A stretch of 64,000 nt of DNA from Hymenobacter sp. GOD-10R (GTDB lineage Bacteria; Bacteroidota; Bacteroidia; Cytophagales; Hymenobacteraceae): NCBI RefSeq assembly GCF_035609205.1, contig NZ_CP141184.1, positions 5,215,001 through 5,279,000 of the forward strand. Reading direction: 5' to 3'. Below are positions 1-8,098 of the stretch, in pieces (the first letter of the stretch is position 1; the number at the start of each line of letters is the position of its first letter). Below the pieces are notes generated by a model. It saw nothing but the letters and a program-made list of their open reading frames with translations, was not told the DNA's origin and did not search any database. Position numbers and translations under genes: made by a program.

Positions 1-1365
1 GTAGCTTACTGCCAAGGTTCGGCAACCAGCCCACTCAGTAACAGCATCACGGCGGCCAATGGCGCTACGATTAACGTCTATACCACCGCCGCAGGCAGCA
101 CACCCCTAGCCAGCAATTTTCAGCCGTCGACGGCTGCCATAAGCAGCACCACCTACTACGTCTCCCAAACTATCGGTGCTTGCGAAAGCAATCGTATTCC
201 GGTTGTCGTCGGAATCGTTAACAAGCCTAGCCCCCCTACTATCGTTAGCTCGCTGCTGACGAACACCAGCAACGTAGCCGCTTGGGGTGACTCTTTTACG
301 GATTCCAACTTCGGTCGCTACCCAGCGGTATTGTCGAGACTCAGTGGCTACAATGTCAAGAACCTAGGTGTTGGTGGACAAACTTCCGCACAGGTTAAAA
401 CCCGCATGCTAGCTGATGCCGAGAAGCGCACGTGGCCCTCTATCATCTGGGCCGGGCGCAACGATACCCGCGACCAGCTTGCTCAAACCCAGGCGAACAT
501 TGCGACCATGGTGGCCAATCTGACGCACACTAATTATTTAGTGTTATCTGTGTTCAATGGCGACGGGGAAGGCAAGGGGACGTATGCCTATCAGCAAATC
601 CTAGCTTTGAATGCTGCCCTGGCTAAAACATACGGTAGCCACTACCTAGATGTGCGCAGCTATATGGTGACGCAGTATAACACCAGCAGTTCGCAGGATG
701 CTGTCAACTTCACGGCTGACATTCCTCCTGTTTCGCTCCGCCAAGATTTCTTACACCCCAACAACGCTGGTAGCGACTTGATAGCCAACTACATTTACGC
801 ACACCTGAATCAACTTGTAAGCGGTGGAGTAGCAGTACAATACTGCCAGAACGCAGAAGCTACCCCGCTTACCGCTGCTTTCAATACTCCTTCTACGGGG
901 GCTGTTCTACGCTTTTACGATAGTGCTACAGCTACCGTCCCCGTAGGCTCCGGCAACACTTTTAGCCCTCCCACCTCGACGTTGGGCAGCACGGTCTACT
1001 ATGTATCACAGGCCATTGGCACTTGCGAAAGCACTCGTATCCCTATCTTAGTAAACGTAAATGATTGCGCCGCTATGGGGCGTGGGAGCCTAGGTTCGAC
1101 TGATGTCGAAACCTTAACAGTATTCCCAGATCCATTTGATACGCAGGCTACCGTAGGCGTTTACCTACCAGCAGGACAACCATATACCTTAGAGCTTTAC
1201 AATTCTACAGGAGAGCTGGTAAGACACTTGGCACAGGGTACTACTACAACCAGCGAACAGCGTACCTTCTCCATTAGTGGCACTCCCTTAGCTGCGGGCC
1301 TCTACATCGTACGCCTCAATGCCGGTCATGCAAGCCAGAGTCGGCGCTTGCTCCTCGTTAGATAA
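1..1365 (+). CDS. Secreted SGNH/GDSL hydrolase with Ig-like modules and T9SS sorting domain (5' end outside window)
   Basis: The frame is open from base 1, so the N-terminus lies upstream of the window. In fragment numbering an SGNH hydrolase core spans about residues 93-265: block I WGDSFT with nucleophile Ser98, block II GVGG near 123, block III GRND near 152, and block V with Asp249 and His252 (DFLH). The hydrolase is flanked by two copies of the same module (residues 3-72 and 279-348), each with a Tyr-Cys-Gln start and a YYVSQ..G.CES.RIP end. The last 85 residues (TVFPDPF ... GLYIVRL ... RRLLLVR) form a type A C-terminal sorting domain, so the product should be exported by the type IX system to the cell surface. 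It probably de-esterifies a polysaccharide or lipid, but the substrate cannot be read from sequence. Confidence 0.85.
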   Translation, partial: VAYCQGSATSPLSNSITAANGATINVYTTAAGSTPLASNFQPSTAAISSTTYYVSQTIGACESNRIPVVVGIVNKPSPPTIVSSLLTNTSNVAAWGDSFTDSNFGRYPAVLSRLSGYNVKNLGVGGQTSAQVKTRMLADAEKRTWPSIIWAGRNDTRDQLAQTQANIATMVANLTHTNYLVLSVFNGDGEGKGTYAYQQILALNAALAKTYGSHYLDVRSYMVTQYNTSSSQDAVNFTADIPPVSLRQDFLHPNNAGSDLIANYIYAHLNQLVSGGVAVQYCQNAEATPLTAAFNTPSTGAVLRFYDSATATVPVGSGNTFSPPTSTLGSTVYYVSQAIGTCESTRIPILVNVNDCAAMGRGSLGSTDVETLTVFPDPFDTQATVGVYLPAGQPYTLELYNSTGELVRHLAQGTTTTSEQRTFSISGTPLAAGLYIVRLNAGHASQSRRLLLVR

Positions 1366-1372
1366 TATTCAG

Positions 1373-1410
1373 TAAGCGCGTAGCACTGCCTGGCATCTGC
1401 TACGCGCTTA
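1373..1410 (+). terminator. Hairpin downstream of the T9SS protein gene
   Basis: A perfect 13-base inverted repeat (taagcgcgtagca / tgctacgcgctta, 12-base loop) begins 7 bases after the stop codon. There is no clear T-run, so it may be an RNA 3'-end stabiliser rather than a strong intrinsic terminator. Confidence 0.6.
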
Positions 1411-1430
1411 TCATACCTAGCTAGAAACGA

Positions 1431-1460
1431 AAAGGCTCCGCACTTACGCGCGGAGCCTTT
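1431..1460 (-). terminator. Terminator of rpsT
   Basis: An 11-base perfect stem (aaaggctccgc / gcggagccttt, 8-base loop) sits just past the 3' end of rpsT. T-rich sequence flanks it on both strands, so it can also stop readthrough from the upstream plus-strand gene. Confidence 0.75.
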
Positions 1461-1490
1461 TCTATAAAAAGAGCAGAAGCAGTCCTGTGC

Positions 1491-1748
1491 TTAGGCAGCC
1501 AGTGACTTCACGAACTTAGCCAACTTCGATTTGTTGTTAGCGGCTTTGTTCTTGTGGATGATGTTCTTCTTTGCCAAACGATCCAGCATAGAAGATACTT
1601 TCTTCAGCAGCTCTTGTGCTTCAGTAGCATCTGTGGTAGCACGTAGCTTCTTAACAGCTGTGCGGGTCGATTTAGCTTGGTAACGGTTCAACACGCGCTT
1701 TGCTTCGTTGGAGCGGATGCGCTTGAGGGCCGACTTGTGATTCGCCAT
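1491..1748 (-). CDS. rpsT: 30S ribosomal protein S20
   Basis: The 85-residue basic product begins MANHKSALKRIRSNEAKR, the hallmark start of S20, a primary 16S rRNA-binding protein of the small subunit. Length and the helical Lys/Arg-rich composition fit the family. The frame continues 17 codons upstream, but the ATG at 1748 is chosen because family members start there and because the promoter lies at 1797-1827. It is a monocistronic unit with its own promoter and terminator. The neighbours are functionally unrelated. Confidence 0.95.
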   Translation of the reverse strand: MANHKSALKRIRSNEAKRVLNRYQAKSTRTAVKKLRATTDATEAQELLKKVSSMLDRLAKKNIIHKNKAANNKSKLAKFVKSLAA

Positions 1749-1796
1749 GGTATATAGAATTGACGTTCTGCTCGGTTTTGATTCAGTTTGGGTTTG

Positions 1797-1827
1797 CAAA
1801 GGTACGAGTTCCGTTCAAAATAGCAAA
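1797..1827 (-). promoter_or_regulatory. Bacteroidota-type promoter of rpsT
   Basis: Read on the minus strand: TTTG (1827-1824), 19 bases, TACCTTTG (1804-1797). This matches the Bacteroidota housekeeping sigma consensus (TTTG/TTG and TAnnTTTG). It lies about 49 bases before the chosen rpsT start. Confidence 0.8.
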
Positions 1828-2095
1828 CCTAGCTTACTTATTTCCCGCTTCTTTACGCATTCTGACCTCAAATGGCTTTTTGGCTTATACAGAAGCAGCC
1901 ATGTTAAAGCCTAGCTATTAAGCCAATTTCTAGGTAATGCAACGAAATTACGGGCTAGCATGCGTCTATACCTACTAGCATGGTATTAGCAACTTAGTCG
2001 GCATGCAGAACTTTTGAGGACGAAATTGTTTTGCTACAGAAGTCTGCGTACATTCTATTTCAGGCTCTCTTCGTTATTCGCCTTAGCCGTTGGTT

Positions 2096-3079
2096 ATGCC
2101 CCTCGTTGCTACTTCTCGCTACCGACCGCCTTTTTATCTTTTCAATGGTCATCTACAGACAATTATTCCAAGCGTGTTGCGCTCTGTGCCCGAGGTACAT
2201 TATCAGCGCGAGCGAATAGAAACGGAAGACGGCGACTTTCTCGATCTGGATTGGTCGCGGCTACCTAGCCAAGAAGCAGATACACTGGCTATCGTATCGC
2301 ACGGTTTAGAAGGCGACGCTAGCCGTCCTTATGTGCGTGGCATGGTGCGCGCCTTAAACAAAGCGGGCGTTGATGCGCTAGCGTGGAACTACCGTAGCTG
2401 CAGTGGCGAGATGAACCGCCTGCTGCGCACCTATCACTTAGGCGATACGGAAGACTTAGATTTTGTCGTACGCTACGCATTGGGCACCGGCCGTTACCGC
2501 CGCATCTACCTAACTGGCTTTAGTGCGGGCGGCAACGTCACGCTTAAATACCTAGGGGAGAACCCGGAACGAGTACCTAAGCAGGTACAACGCGCCGCCG
2601 TATTCTCGGTCCCGACAGACTTAAAATCTAGCTCACACCAGATTTCTAGGCCGGAAAACCGAATTTACCTCAACCGTTTTCTAAAATCACTACGGACGAA
2701 AATCCGGCGTAAAGCGGAGCTACTCCCTGGTCAGATCGACCTGGTTGACATCGACGAATTGCGTGACTTCCCGCAGTTTGATGCCCGCTATACGGCTCCT
2801 ATGCACGGTTTTAAATCGGCGGATGACTACTACGAGCAAGCTAGCTCCGGACGTTATTTAAGTCAGGTGCGCATTCCAACACTACTGGTAAACGCGCAAA
2901 ATGACCCTTTCCTAGCTCCTACTTGCTTTCCGCGTGAAGTAGCTGCACAGAGCAAATTCGTTTTTCTAGAGACTCCACCCGAAGGCGGCCACGTAGGTTT
3001 TGGGGAGGGTACCCCCGACGGTCTCTACTACTCGGAGCGACGAGCGGTGGAGTTTCTACTAGCCGAAGTACCCAACTAA
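2096..3079 (+). CDS. YheT-type alpha/beta hydrolase
   Basis: The 327-residue product has the YheT N-terminal signature (PPFYLFNGHLQTI), followed by an alpha/beta-hydrolase fold. The nucleophile elbow is GFSAGG, the acid is in NAQNDPF, and the catalytic His is in EGGHVGF. YheT-family enzymes are poorly characterised cytosolic hydrolases or esterases. The frame opens at a TTG (2090) two codons earlier; ATG 2096 is preferred. The gene converges with rsmG. The two stop codons lie inside one 12-base palindrome, taagctagctta, at 3077-3088, with only 6 bases between the genes. Confidence 0.85.
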   Translation: MPLVATSRYRPPFYLFNGHLQTIIPSVLRSVPEVHYQRERIETEDGDFLDLDWSRLPSQEADTLAIVSHGLEGDASRPYVRGMVRALNKAGVDALAWNYRSCSGEMNRLLRTYHLGDTEDLDFVVRYALGTGRYRRIYLTGFSAGGNVTLKYLGENPERVPKQVQRAAVFSVPTDLKSSSHQISRPENRIYLNRFLKSLRTKIRRKAELLPGQIDLVDIDELRDFPQFDARYTAPMHGFKSADDYYEQASSGRYLSQVRIPTLLVNAQNDPFLAPTCFPREVAAQSKFVFLETPPEGGHVGFGEGTPDGLYYSERRAVEFLLAEVPN

Positions 3080-3085
3080 GCTAGC

Positions 3086-3712
3086 TTACCTAGCCGAGCT
3101 GGCGGGCACAAACACGACTTTCTTGGTCTCGAAGAATTCCTCCGTGAAGTAGTCGCTGAGGTTATAGATAGCCGTGGGCAACCCTGCTTCTTCAATCTCC
3201 TCTTCCAGATCTCCTCCCTTCAGGTAATATAAGCCGCTTGTATTGTCACCATTCGGCTTGTAGCGGTGCATAATCCAGGTGTGAAACGTAGCGAGGCGAG
3301 CCACCGCCCGGCTGACCACATAGTCGTACTTCGGCCGGAGCTGTTCCGCACGGGTTTGCTCGGCGGTTACATTATGCAGACCTAGGGCTGAAGCCATTTC
3401 CTGCACGGCATGAATCTTCTTCCCAACGCTATCCACCAAGTGAAACTTCACTTCTGGAAATAGAATGGCCAGCGGCAAGCCCGGCAAACCACCGCCCGTT
3501 CCGACATCGAGCACCGAAGAACCTGCTGGAAACTGCACCACCTTCGCAATGCCGAGCGAATGCAGAAAGTGTTTTTCGGCTAGGTTAACCACATCCGGGC
3601 GGGCCACCAGATTCAAGCGGGCGTTCCAGCTCTGAAACTCTGTTTCTAGTTGGGCGAAAAGCCGCTGCTGCTCGTCGGTGAGCTCAGGGAAGTAGCGTTT
3701 AAGAATATCCAT
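3086..3712 (-). CDS. rsmG: 16S rRNA (guanine(527)-N(7))-methyltransferase
   Basis: The 208-residue product matches RsmG (GidB), which methylates N7 of G527 in the 530 loop of 16S rRNA using S-adenosylmethionine. The SAM-binding motif VLDVGTGGGLPGLPLAI is near residue 70, followed by FHLVDSVGKK and the conserved YDYVVSRAVA. The longer frame starts at TTG 3721; the ATG at 3712 is used. It is transcribed after the ECF sigma gene but is separated from it by a terminator, so it probably has its own promoter in 3713-3745. Confidence 0.93.
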   Translation of the reverse strand: MDILKRYFPELTDEQQRLFAQLETEFQSWNARLNLVARPDVVNLAEKHFLHSLGIAKVVQFPAGSSVLDVGTGGGLPGLPLAILFPEVKFHLVDSVGKKIHAVQEMASALGLHNVTAEQTRAEQLRPKYDYVVSRAVARLATFHTWIMHRYKPNGDNTSGLYYLKGGDLEEEIEEAGLPTAIYNLSDYFTEEFFETKKVVFVPASSAR

Positions 3713-3745
3713 CGGCGACAAAAGTACGACACGACTAAAATAAAA

Positions 3746-3772
3746 ATGCCCTAGCTTTTTGCTAGGGCATTC
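3746..3772 (-). terminator. Rho-independent terminator after the ECF sigma gene
   Basis: Perfect 11-base stem (aatgccctagc / gctagggcatt) with a 5-base loop. On the minus strand it is followed by a T-rich tract (atttttatttt). It separates the sigma/GT2 transcript from rsmG. Confidence 0.85.
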
Positions 3773-3796
3773 AGAATAGTGATTATGAGAAGCGTT

Positions 3797-4420
3797 TTAG
3801 ATAATGTGCTTCTTGTTCTTTACCATGTCAAAAAGCAACTCGCGGGCACGGTGCAGCTGGGCTTTTACGGTACCTAGGGGCGCCTTAAGCTCCTGCGCAA
3901 TTTCCTCGTAGCTCAATTCGTCGAAATAACGAAGCGTAACGAGCCGCTGGTACTTATCGGGCAGCCGCGACACAACGTGCTGCATAATTTCGATTTTCTG
4001 GTTCTTGATGGCCGACTCCTGCGGGTTCAAGTTTTGGTCGCGGAAGTCGATGGTAATTTCGTCGCCGTTATCAATCTTGATGGCGGAGTCAATCGACATC
4101 GTCTTGATTTTATTCTTGCGAATAAAGTCGATGCAGTTGTTGGTGGCAATGCGAAATAGCCACGTGCTAAAAGCATACTCCGGGTTGAACTTATGCAGGT
4201 TGCGGAAGGCCTTGGCAAACGCTTCAATCGTCAGATCCTCGGCGTCATCGGGGTTGCGCACCATCTTCAGCACCACGTGGTATACCGGCTTCTTGTAGAT
4301 CTGCATCAGCTCGGCATACGCCTTCTCGTCGCTCTGCTCTACGGCCGCGCGAATCAGCTTAAAATCGTGCTTGGCCTTGGCTGAAAACTGCTTTTGTATT
4401 TCCTGATTGTTTACTTCCAT
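3797..4420 (-). CDS. ECF-type RNA polymerase sigma factor
   Basis: The 207-residue product has sigma region 2 (YAELMQIYKKPVYHVVLKM, then DAEDLTIEAFAKAF and FSTWLFRIATNNCIDFIRK) and region 4 (LPDKYQRLVTLRYFDELSYEEIAQEL, then GTVKAQLHRARELL). This is the conserved RpoE-like ECF sigma widespread in Bacteroidota. No anti-sigma gene is adjacent. Its start codon overlaps the last 10 bases of the GT2 gene upstream, so the two are cotranscribed and perhaps translationally coupled. The target regulon cannot be inferred from this window. Confidence 0.9.
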   Translation of the reverse strand: MEVNNQEIQKQFSAKAKHDFKLIRAAVEQSDEKAYAELMQIYKKPVYHVVLKMVRNPDDAEDLTIEAFAKAFRNLHKFNPEYAFSTWLFRIATNNCIDFIRKNKIKTMSIDSAIKIDNGDEITIDFRDQNLNPQESAIKNQKIEIMQHVVSRLPDKYQRLVTLRYFDELSYEEIAQELKAPLGTVKAQLHRARELLFDMVKNKKHII

Positions 4421-5562
4421 CGGAGAGTGCGGTAGAGGAACAGGGAGATTCCCAGAGCGAGATAATTAAAAAAATAAACTGCGTCGAGCACCGGAAGCCA
4501 CGCTACCGGAAGCCGGTCATCGAGACGCCGGCCAAGCCGGTCATAAGTAGTACAAACAAACACTGTACGTACGCCCAACAGACAAATCAAAGGTACCCAA
4601 TCGGACCGGGAAAACAGTAATGCTAGCACGGTGAAATAAAAAAGCAGATTAGTACCAATAAAGTTTCCAATTCGTATCCGGTCGGCCAGCCGGTAACGAT
4701 TTCCAGCCGATAGATGCCGCCGTTTTTGTCGCCACCACGCGTCCCAGGTTTCCGCGGCTCGACTCACCGTATGTGCCTCCGGACGTGCCTCAACTGCCAC
4801 ACGCTGCCCCGCTTTCACGGCATCCTGCACCAGCAAGTCGTCGTCGCCACTCAGGTTGCGAATATGCGAAGCAAATCCCTTGGTAGCTCGAAAGCACCGC
4901 TGTGTATAGGCTAGGTTTCGCCCCACGCCCATGTACGGTTTCCCACGCCACGCGAACGACAAATACTGCGCTCCGGTAAGTAGGGTTTCAAACCGAATCA
5001 ATTTATTTAAAAAGCCCGGCTCCTCAGCGTAGGCCGAATAGCCGAGCACCATGTCGGCTGGTTGGGCAAAGCCTCTTTGCATCAGCCTGATCCACTGATC
5101 CGTATTGGGAATACAGTCGGCGTCCGTAAAAAGCATGTGCTCGTAGCGCGCTACTTTGATACCTAGGGTTAGCGCGTACTTCTTTGGCGCAAAACCCACT
5201 GGGGTGCGGTCTACCGTAACGACTCGCACGTTAGGATAGTACTGAGTGAGTTGCTGGGCGTACAAATAGGTTTCGTCCGAGGAGCGGTCATCCACTAACA
5301 CAATCTCAAAGCCAGCCGGATACTCTTGGCGTAGCAACAGCGGCATCAGTTGCCGTAAGTTTTCGAGCTCATTATGGGCACAAACCAGCACGGATACCGG
5401 CTCCGAATCGAGTGCAGCCGAGCTAGGTTCCGTTGGCTCAGGCCGCAAGGCAAACGGCAGAAAGTAATAAGCTGCGTAAAAAAGCTGTACCAGCACACAC
5501 GCTAGCAGCAGCCATACAGCCGGAGAGAAATGGAATGGCAACACAGCAAACGAGATAAGCAA
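4411..5562 (-). CDS. Family 2 glycosyltransferase, membrane-anchored
   Basis: The product (383 residues in the longest frame) has an N-terminal membrane helix, a GT-A domain (VSVLVCAHNELENL, then IVLVDDRSSD and the FTDADCIP metal-binding stretch, later GDDDL and a QKRRH near 280), and two or three C-terminal membrane helices. This is the layout of processive or lipid-acceptor GT2 enzymes. The longest frame opens with TTG at 5562, which nearly touches a TACTTTTG promoter element at 5564-5571. A GTG at 5544 is therefore a plausible true start. The gene overlaps the ECF sigma gene by 10 bases. The sugar and acceptor are unknown. Confidence 0.85.
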   Translation of the reverse strand: MLISFAVLPFHFSPAVWLLLACVLVQLFYAAYYFLPFALRPEPTEPSSAALDSEPVSVLVCAHNELENLRQLMPLLLRQEYPAGFEIVLVDDRSSDETYLYAQQLTQYYPNVRVVTVDRTPVGFAPKKYALTLGIKVARYEHMLFTDADCIPNTDQWIRLMQRGFAQPADMVLGYSAYAEEPGFLNKLIRFETLLTGAQYLSFAWRGKPYMGVGRNLAYTQRCFRATKGFASHIRNLSGDDDLLVQDAVKAGQRVAVEARPEAHTVSRAAETWDAWWRQKRRHLSAGNRYRLADRIRIGNFIGTNLLFYFTVLALLFSRSDWVPLICLLGVRTVFVCTTYDRLGRRLDDRLPVAWLPVLDAVYFFNYLALGISLFLYRTLRWK

Positions 5563-5563
5563 G

Positions 5564-5571
5564 CAAAAGTA
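5564..5571 (-). promoter_or_regulatory. Possible -7 element for the GT2/sigma operon
   Basis: On the minus strand this reads TACTTTTG (TAnnTTTG). No good TTTG lies 19-20 bases upstream, so confidence is limited. If used, transcription would begin almost at the first possible start codon. Confidence 0.45.
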
Positions 5572-5591
5572 GGCATTAATCGGCCGTAGAG

Positions 5592-5599
5592 TACCTTTG
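5592..5599 (+). promoter_or_regulatory. Possible -7 element for tgt
   Basis: TACCTTTG (TAnnTTTG) lies 108 bases before the tgt ATG, back to back with the minus-strand element at 5564-5571. No convincing -33 element is visible. Confidence 0.4.
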
Positions 5600-5706
5600 T
5601 AAATTCTTATCCTTATTTCCCGTAGCTGCCCGCGGAGATTACGCTGAGTTATGCAAACGACCTTTGCACAGCATTCCGTAAGTCCCTATAGGAGCTTCTT
5701 TCTTCC

Positions 5707-6837
5707 ATGACTTTTGACCTAGTCGCTAACGACCCGCAGACCAAAGCCCGCGCTGGCGTAGTACACACCGCGCACGGCGCAATTCAAACTCCGATCTTTA
5801 TGCCTGTCGGGACGGCTGGTACGGTGAAAGCCGTGCAGCAGCGCGACCTCACGAATGATATTCAGGCGCAAATTATTCTTGGCAATACCTACCACCTCTA
5901 CCTGCGCCCCGGGCTCGATGTACTGCGCCAAGCAGGCGGCCTGCACAAGTTCAACGGCTGGGACCGCCCCATCCTGACCGACAGTGGCGGCTACCAAGTG
6001 TATTCCTTGAGCAATACGCGTAAGATCAAAGAGGAAGGCGTAAAGTTTCGCTCCCACATCGATGGGTCGCAGCACCTATTTTCGCCGGAGGGCGTGATGG
6101 ACATCCAGCGCACCATCGGGGCCGATATTATGATGGCTTTCGACGAGTGCACCCCCTGGCCTTGCGAGTACGACTACGCCCGTAAGTCACTGGATATGAC
6201 GCACCGCTGGCTGCTCCGCTGCATCCAGCGCTTCGACAGCACCGAAGGCCACTACGGCTACGACCAAACCCTGTTCCCTATCGTGCAAGGCAGCACGTTC
6301 AAAGATCTGCGCATCAAATCGGCCGAGTTCATTGCCGAGCAGCAACGCGAAGGCAATGCCATCGGTGGCTTGAGCGTGGGCGAGCCGGCCGAACTCATGT
6401 ATGAGATGACCGAGCTCGTGTGCGATATTCTGCCGAAGGATAAACCTAGGTATCTGATGGGCGTGGGCACGCCGGCCAATATTCTGGAGAACATTGCGTT
6501 GGGCGTAGATATGTTCGACTGTGTGATGCCCACCCGTAATGCTCGAAACGGCATGCTCTTCACCACGCAGGGCATTATGAATGTCACCAATAAAAAATGG
6601 GCGACCGACTTCGAGCCGATTGACGCTGAACTTGGCGGCTACGTTAGTACGTTTTACTCACGTGCTTACGTGCGTCACCTGTTTCAAAGCCAAGAGATGC
6701 TCGGCGCGCAGATTGCTTCCGTTCACAACCTGACGTTTTACCTTTGGCTGGTGAAGCAAGCGCGCGAGCAGATTATAGCCGGCACCTTTCGCGAGTGGAA
6801 AGAGCGCATGGTGAAGCAAGTGATGACCCGCTTATAA
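5707..6837 (+). CDS. tgt: tRNA-guanine transglycosylase (Tgt) lacking the zinc cysteines
   Basis: The 376-residue product is the bacterial Tgt TIM-barrel enzyme that exchanges G34 of GUN anticodons for preQ1 on the way to queuosine. The substrate-binding motif LTDSGGYQVYSL is near residue 95, GGLSVGEP near 222, and the nucleophile Asp is in MFDCVMPTRNARNG near 271. The usual CxCxxC zinc ligands that follow in E. coli and Zymomonas Tgt are absent: the equivalent stretch reads AELGGYVSTFYSRAY with no cysteine. The downstream His of IASVHNL is kept. The active site otherwise looks intact, so I infer a functional, zinc-free structural variant. Confidence 0.93.
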   Translation: MTFDLVANDPQTKARAGVVHTAHGAIQTPIFMPVGTAGTVKAVQQRDLTNDIQAQIILGNTYHLYLRPGLDVLRQAGGLHKFNGWDRPILTDSGGYQVYSLSNTRKIKEEGVKFRSHIDGSQHLFSPEGVMDIQRTIGADIMMAFDECTPWPCEYDYARKSLDMTHRWLLRCIQRFDSTEGHYGYDQTLFPIVQGSTFKDLRIKSAEFIAEQQREGNAIGGLSVGEPAELMYEMTELVCDILPKDKPRYLMGVGTPANILENIALGVDMFDCVMPTRNARNGMLFTTQGIMNVTNKKWATDFEPIDAELGGYVSTFYSRAYVRHLFQSQEMLGAQIASVHNLTFYLWLVKQAREQIIAGTFREWKERMVKQVMTRL

Positions 6838-6934
6838 TTCAGTGAACCACTATCCATGAGCAATGAATTGTGTTGTTTCAAACGTCCACTAAGTCTAATT
6901 GCTCATTGCTACTGGTTCATTGCTTATTTAACCT

Positions 6935-8011
6935 ATGAAGCTGCTCGATAAATATATCCTCCAGAAGTTCCTGACGTCCTTCATCTTCACGGTACTCGTG
7001 CTCGTGCTCGTCATCTGCGTGATTGACTTCACGGAGAAAAACGACGACTTCATCAAGCACAACTTATCGGCGAAGAAGGTGCTGCTAGAATACTACGTGA
7101 ATCTGTTCCCGTATTTCGCTAACCTGCTCTCTCCTATCACGGTATTTATTGCGGTGGTGTTCGTGACAGCTAGGTTGGCAGCACGCACCGAAATTGTGGC
7201 CATCTTGGCTAGTGGCGTCAGCTTCAAGCGGTTGCTGTTGCCCTACGTGATGGGCGGTACCATTATTGGGATTGTCACGTTTGGGCTAACTGGCTGGGTT
7301 ATTCCACTGGCTAACAAGACGCGGGTGGCCTTCGAGCGCCTGTACGTGAAGAACCCTTACGTGTACAAAGGCCGCAATGTGCACATCAAGATTGGGCCGC
7401 GCAGCTACGCCTACATGGAAAGCTACGACAACACCAATAACGTAGGATACCGTTTTGCACTCGAAACCATCGACGGCATTCAGCTTAAGCGCCGCATGAC
7501 GGCTGATGCTATTAGCTGGGACTCGACGCGTAAAGCATGGAAACTTACGCCGCAAGTGATACGGACGTTCAATGGGCAACAGGAAAAGCTGCAAACGATG
7601 CCTGCCCGCGACACCACGCTCAACCTCTACCCTAAGGATTTTGCCAGCACCTACCGGCTCTCCGAGACCCTCACCTTGCCAGAGCTTAATGCGTTCATCA
7701 ACCAAAAGATAGAGCGCGGCGCCGACGATACGCAGATCTACCTAAGCGAGAAGTACGAACGGTATGCTTACCCGTATGCGATTCTCATTCTTACAGTTAT
7801 CGGCGTTATCCTGAGTGCCCGCAAGTCGAGGGCAGGCGTGGGTGGCCAAATTGCGCTCGGCTTCGTGCTAGCCTTCGTCTTCATCATTTTCGTGATTCTG
7901 AGCCGTAATCTAGCTCAAGTGGGGCAGGTGCATCCCATACTAGCAGCCTGGGTACCCAGTATTGTATTCACTGGCATTGGTATTACGCTCTACCGCTTCG
8001 TGCCGCAATAA
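6935..8011 (+). CDS. LptF/LptG-family permease
   Basis: The 358-residue product starts MKLLDKYILQKFLTSFIF and has one N-terminal membrane helix, two more by residue 120, a periplasmic domain (about 125-280) and three C-terminal helices. This is the six-helix YjgP/YjgQ layout of the LPS export permeases LptF and LptG, which with LptB2 extract lipopolysaccharide from the inner membrane. Sequence alone does not tell LptF from LptG. It follows tgt by 97 bases on the same strand, a pairing seen in other Bacteroidota as far as I recall. A 31-base-pair hairpin starts right at its stop codon. Confidence 0.88.
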   Translation: MKLLDKYILQKFLTSFIFTVLVLVLVICVIDFTEKNDDFIKHNLSAKKVLLEYYVNLFPYFANLLSPITVFIAVVFVTARLAARTEIVAILASGVSFKRLLLPYVMGGTIIGIVTFGLTGWVIPLANKTRVAFERLYVKNPYVYKGRNVHIKIGPRSYAYMESYDNTNNVGYRFALETIDGIQLKRRMTADAISWDSTRKAWKLTPQVIRTFNGQQEKLQTMPARDTTLNLYPKDFASTYRLSETLTLPELNAFINQKIERGADDTQIYLSEKYERYAYPYAILILTVIGVILSARKSRAGVGGQIALGFVLAFVFIIFVILSRNLAQVGQVHPILAAWVPSIVFTGIGITLYRFVPQ

Positions 8012-8083
8012 AGAGTGACTGAGTAGCTGAGTGACTGAGTGCTTTTCGAACGGCACTCAGTCACTCAGCTACTCAGTCACTCT
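8012..8083. repeat. 31-bp perfect inverted repeat built of internal tandem motifs
   Basis: Left arm 8012-8042 and right arm 8053-8083 are exact reverse complements with a 10-base loop (ttttcgaacg). Each arm is itself repetitive, made of gtgactgagt / agctgagtgactgagt-like units. It begins immediately after the permease stop codon and ends 15 bases before the likely start of the next gene. It can act as a terminator or 3'-end structure. It also argues against the longer start of the next frame, which would make the hairpin coding. Confidence 0.85.
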
Positions 8084-8098
8084 CTTACTTTCTTACTC

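Noticed and set aside
2014..2268. Short plus-strand frames before the YheT-like gene
   Set aside because: They overlap the start of a well-supported hydrolase in other frames and show no protein-like composition.
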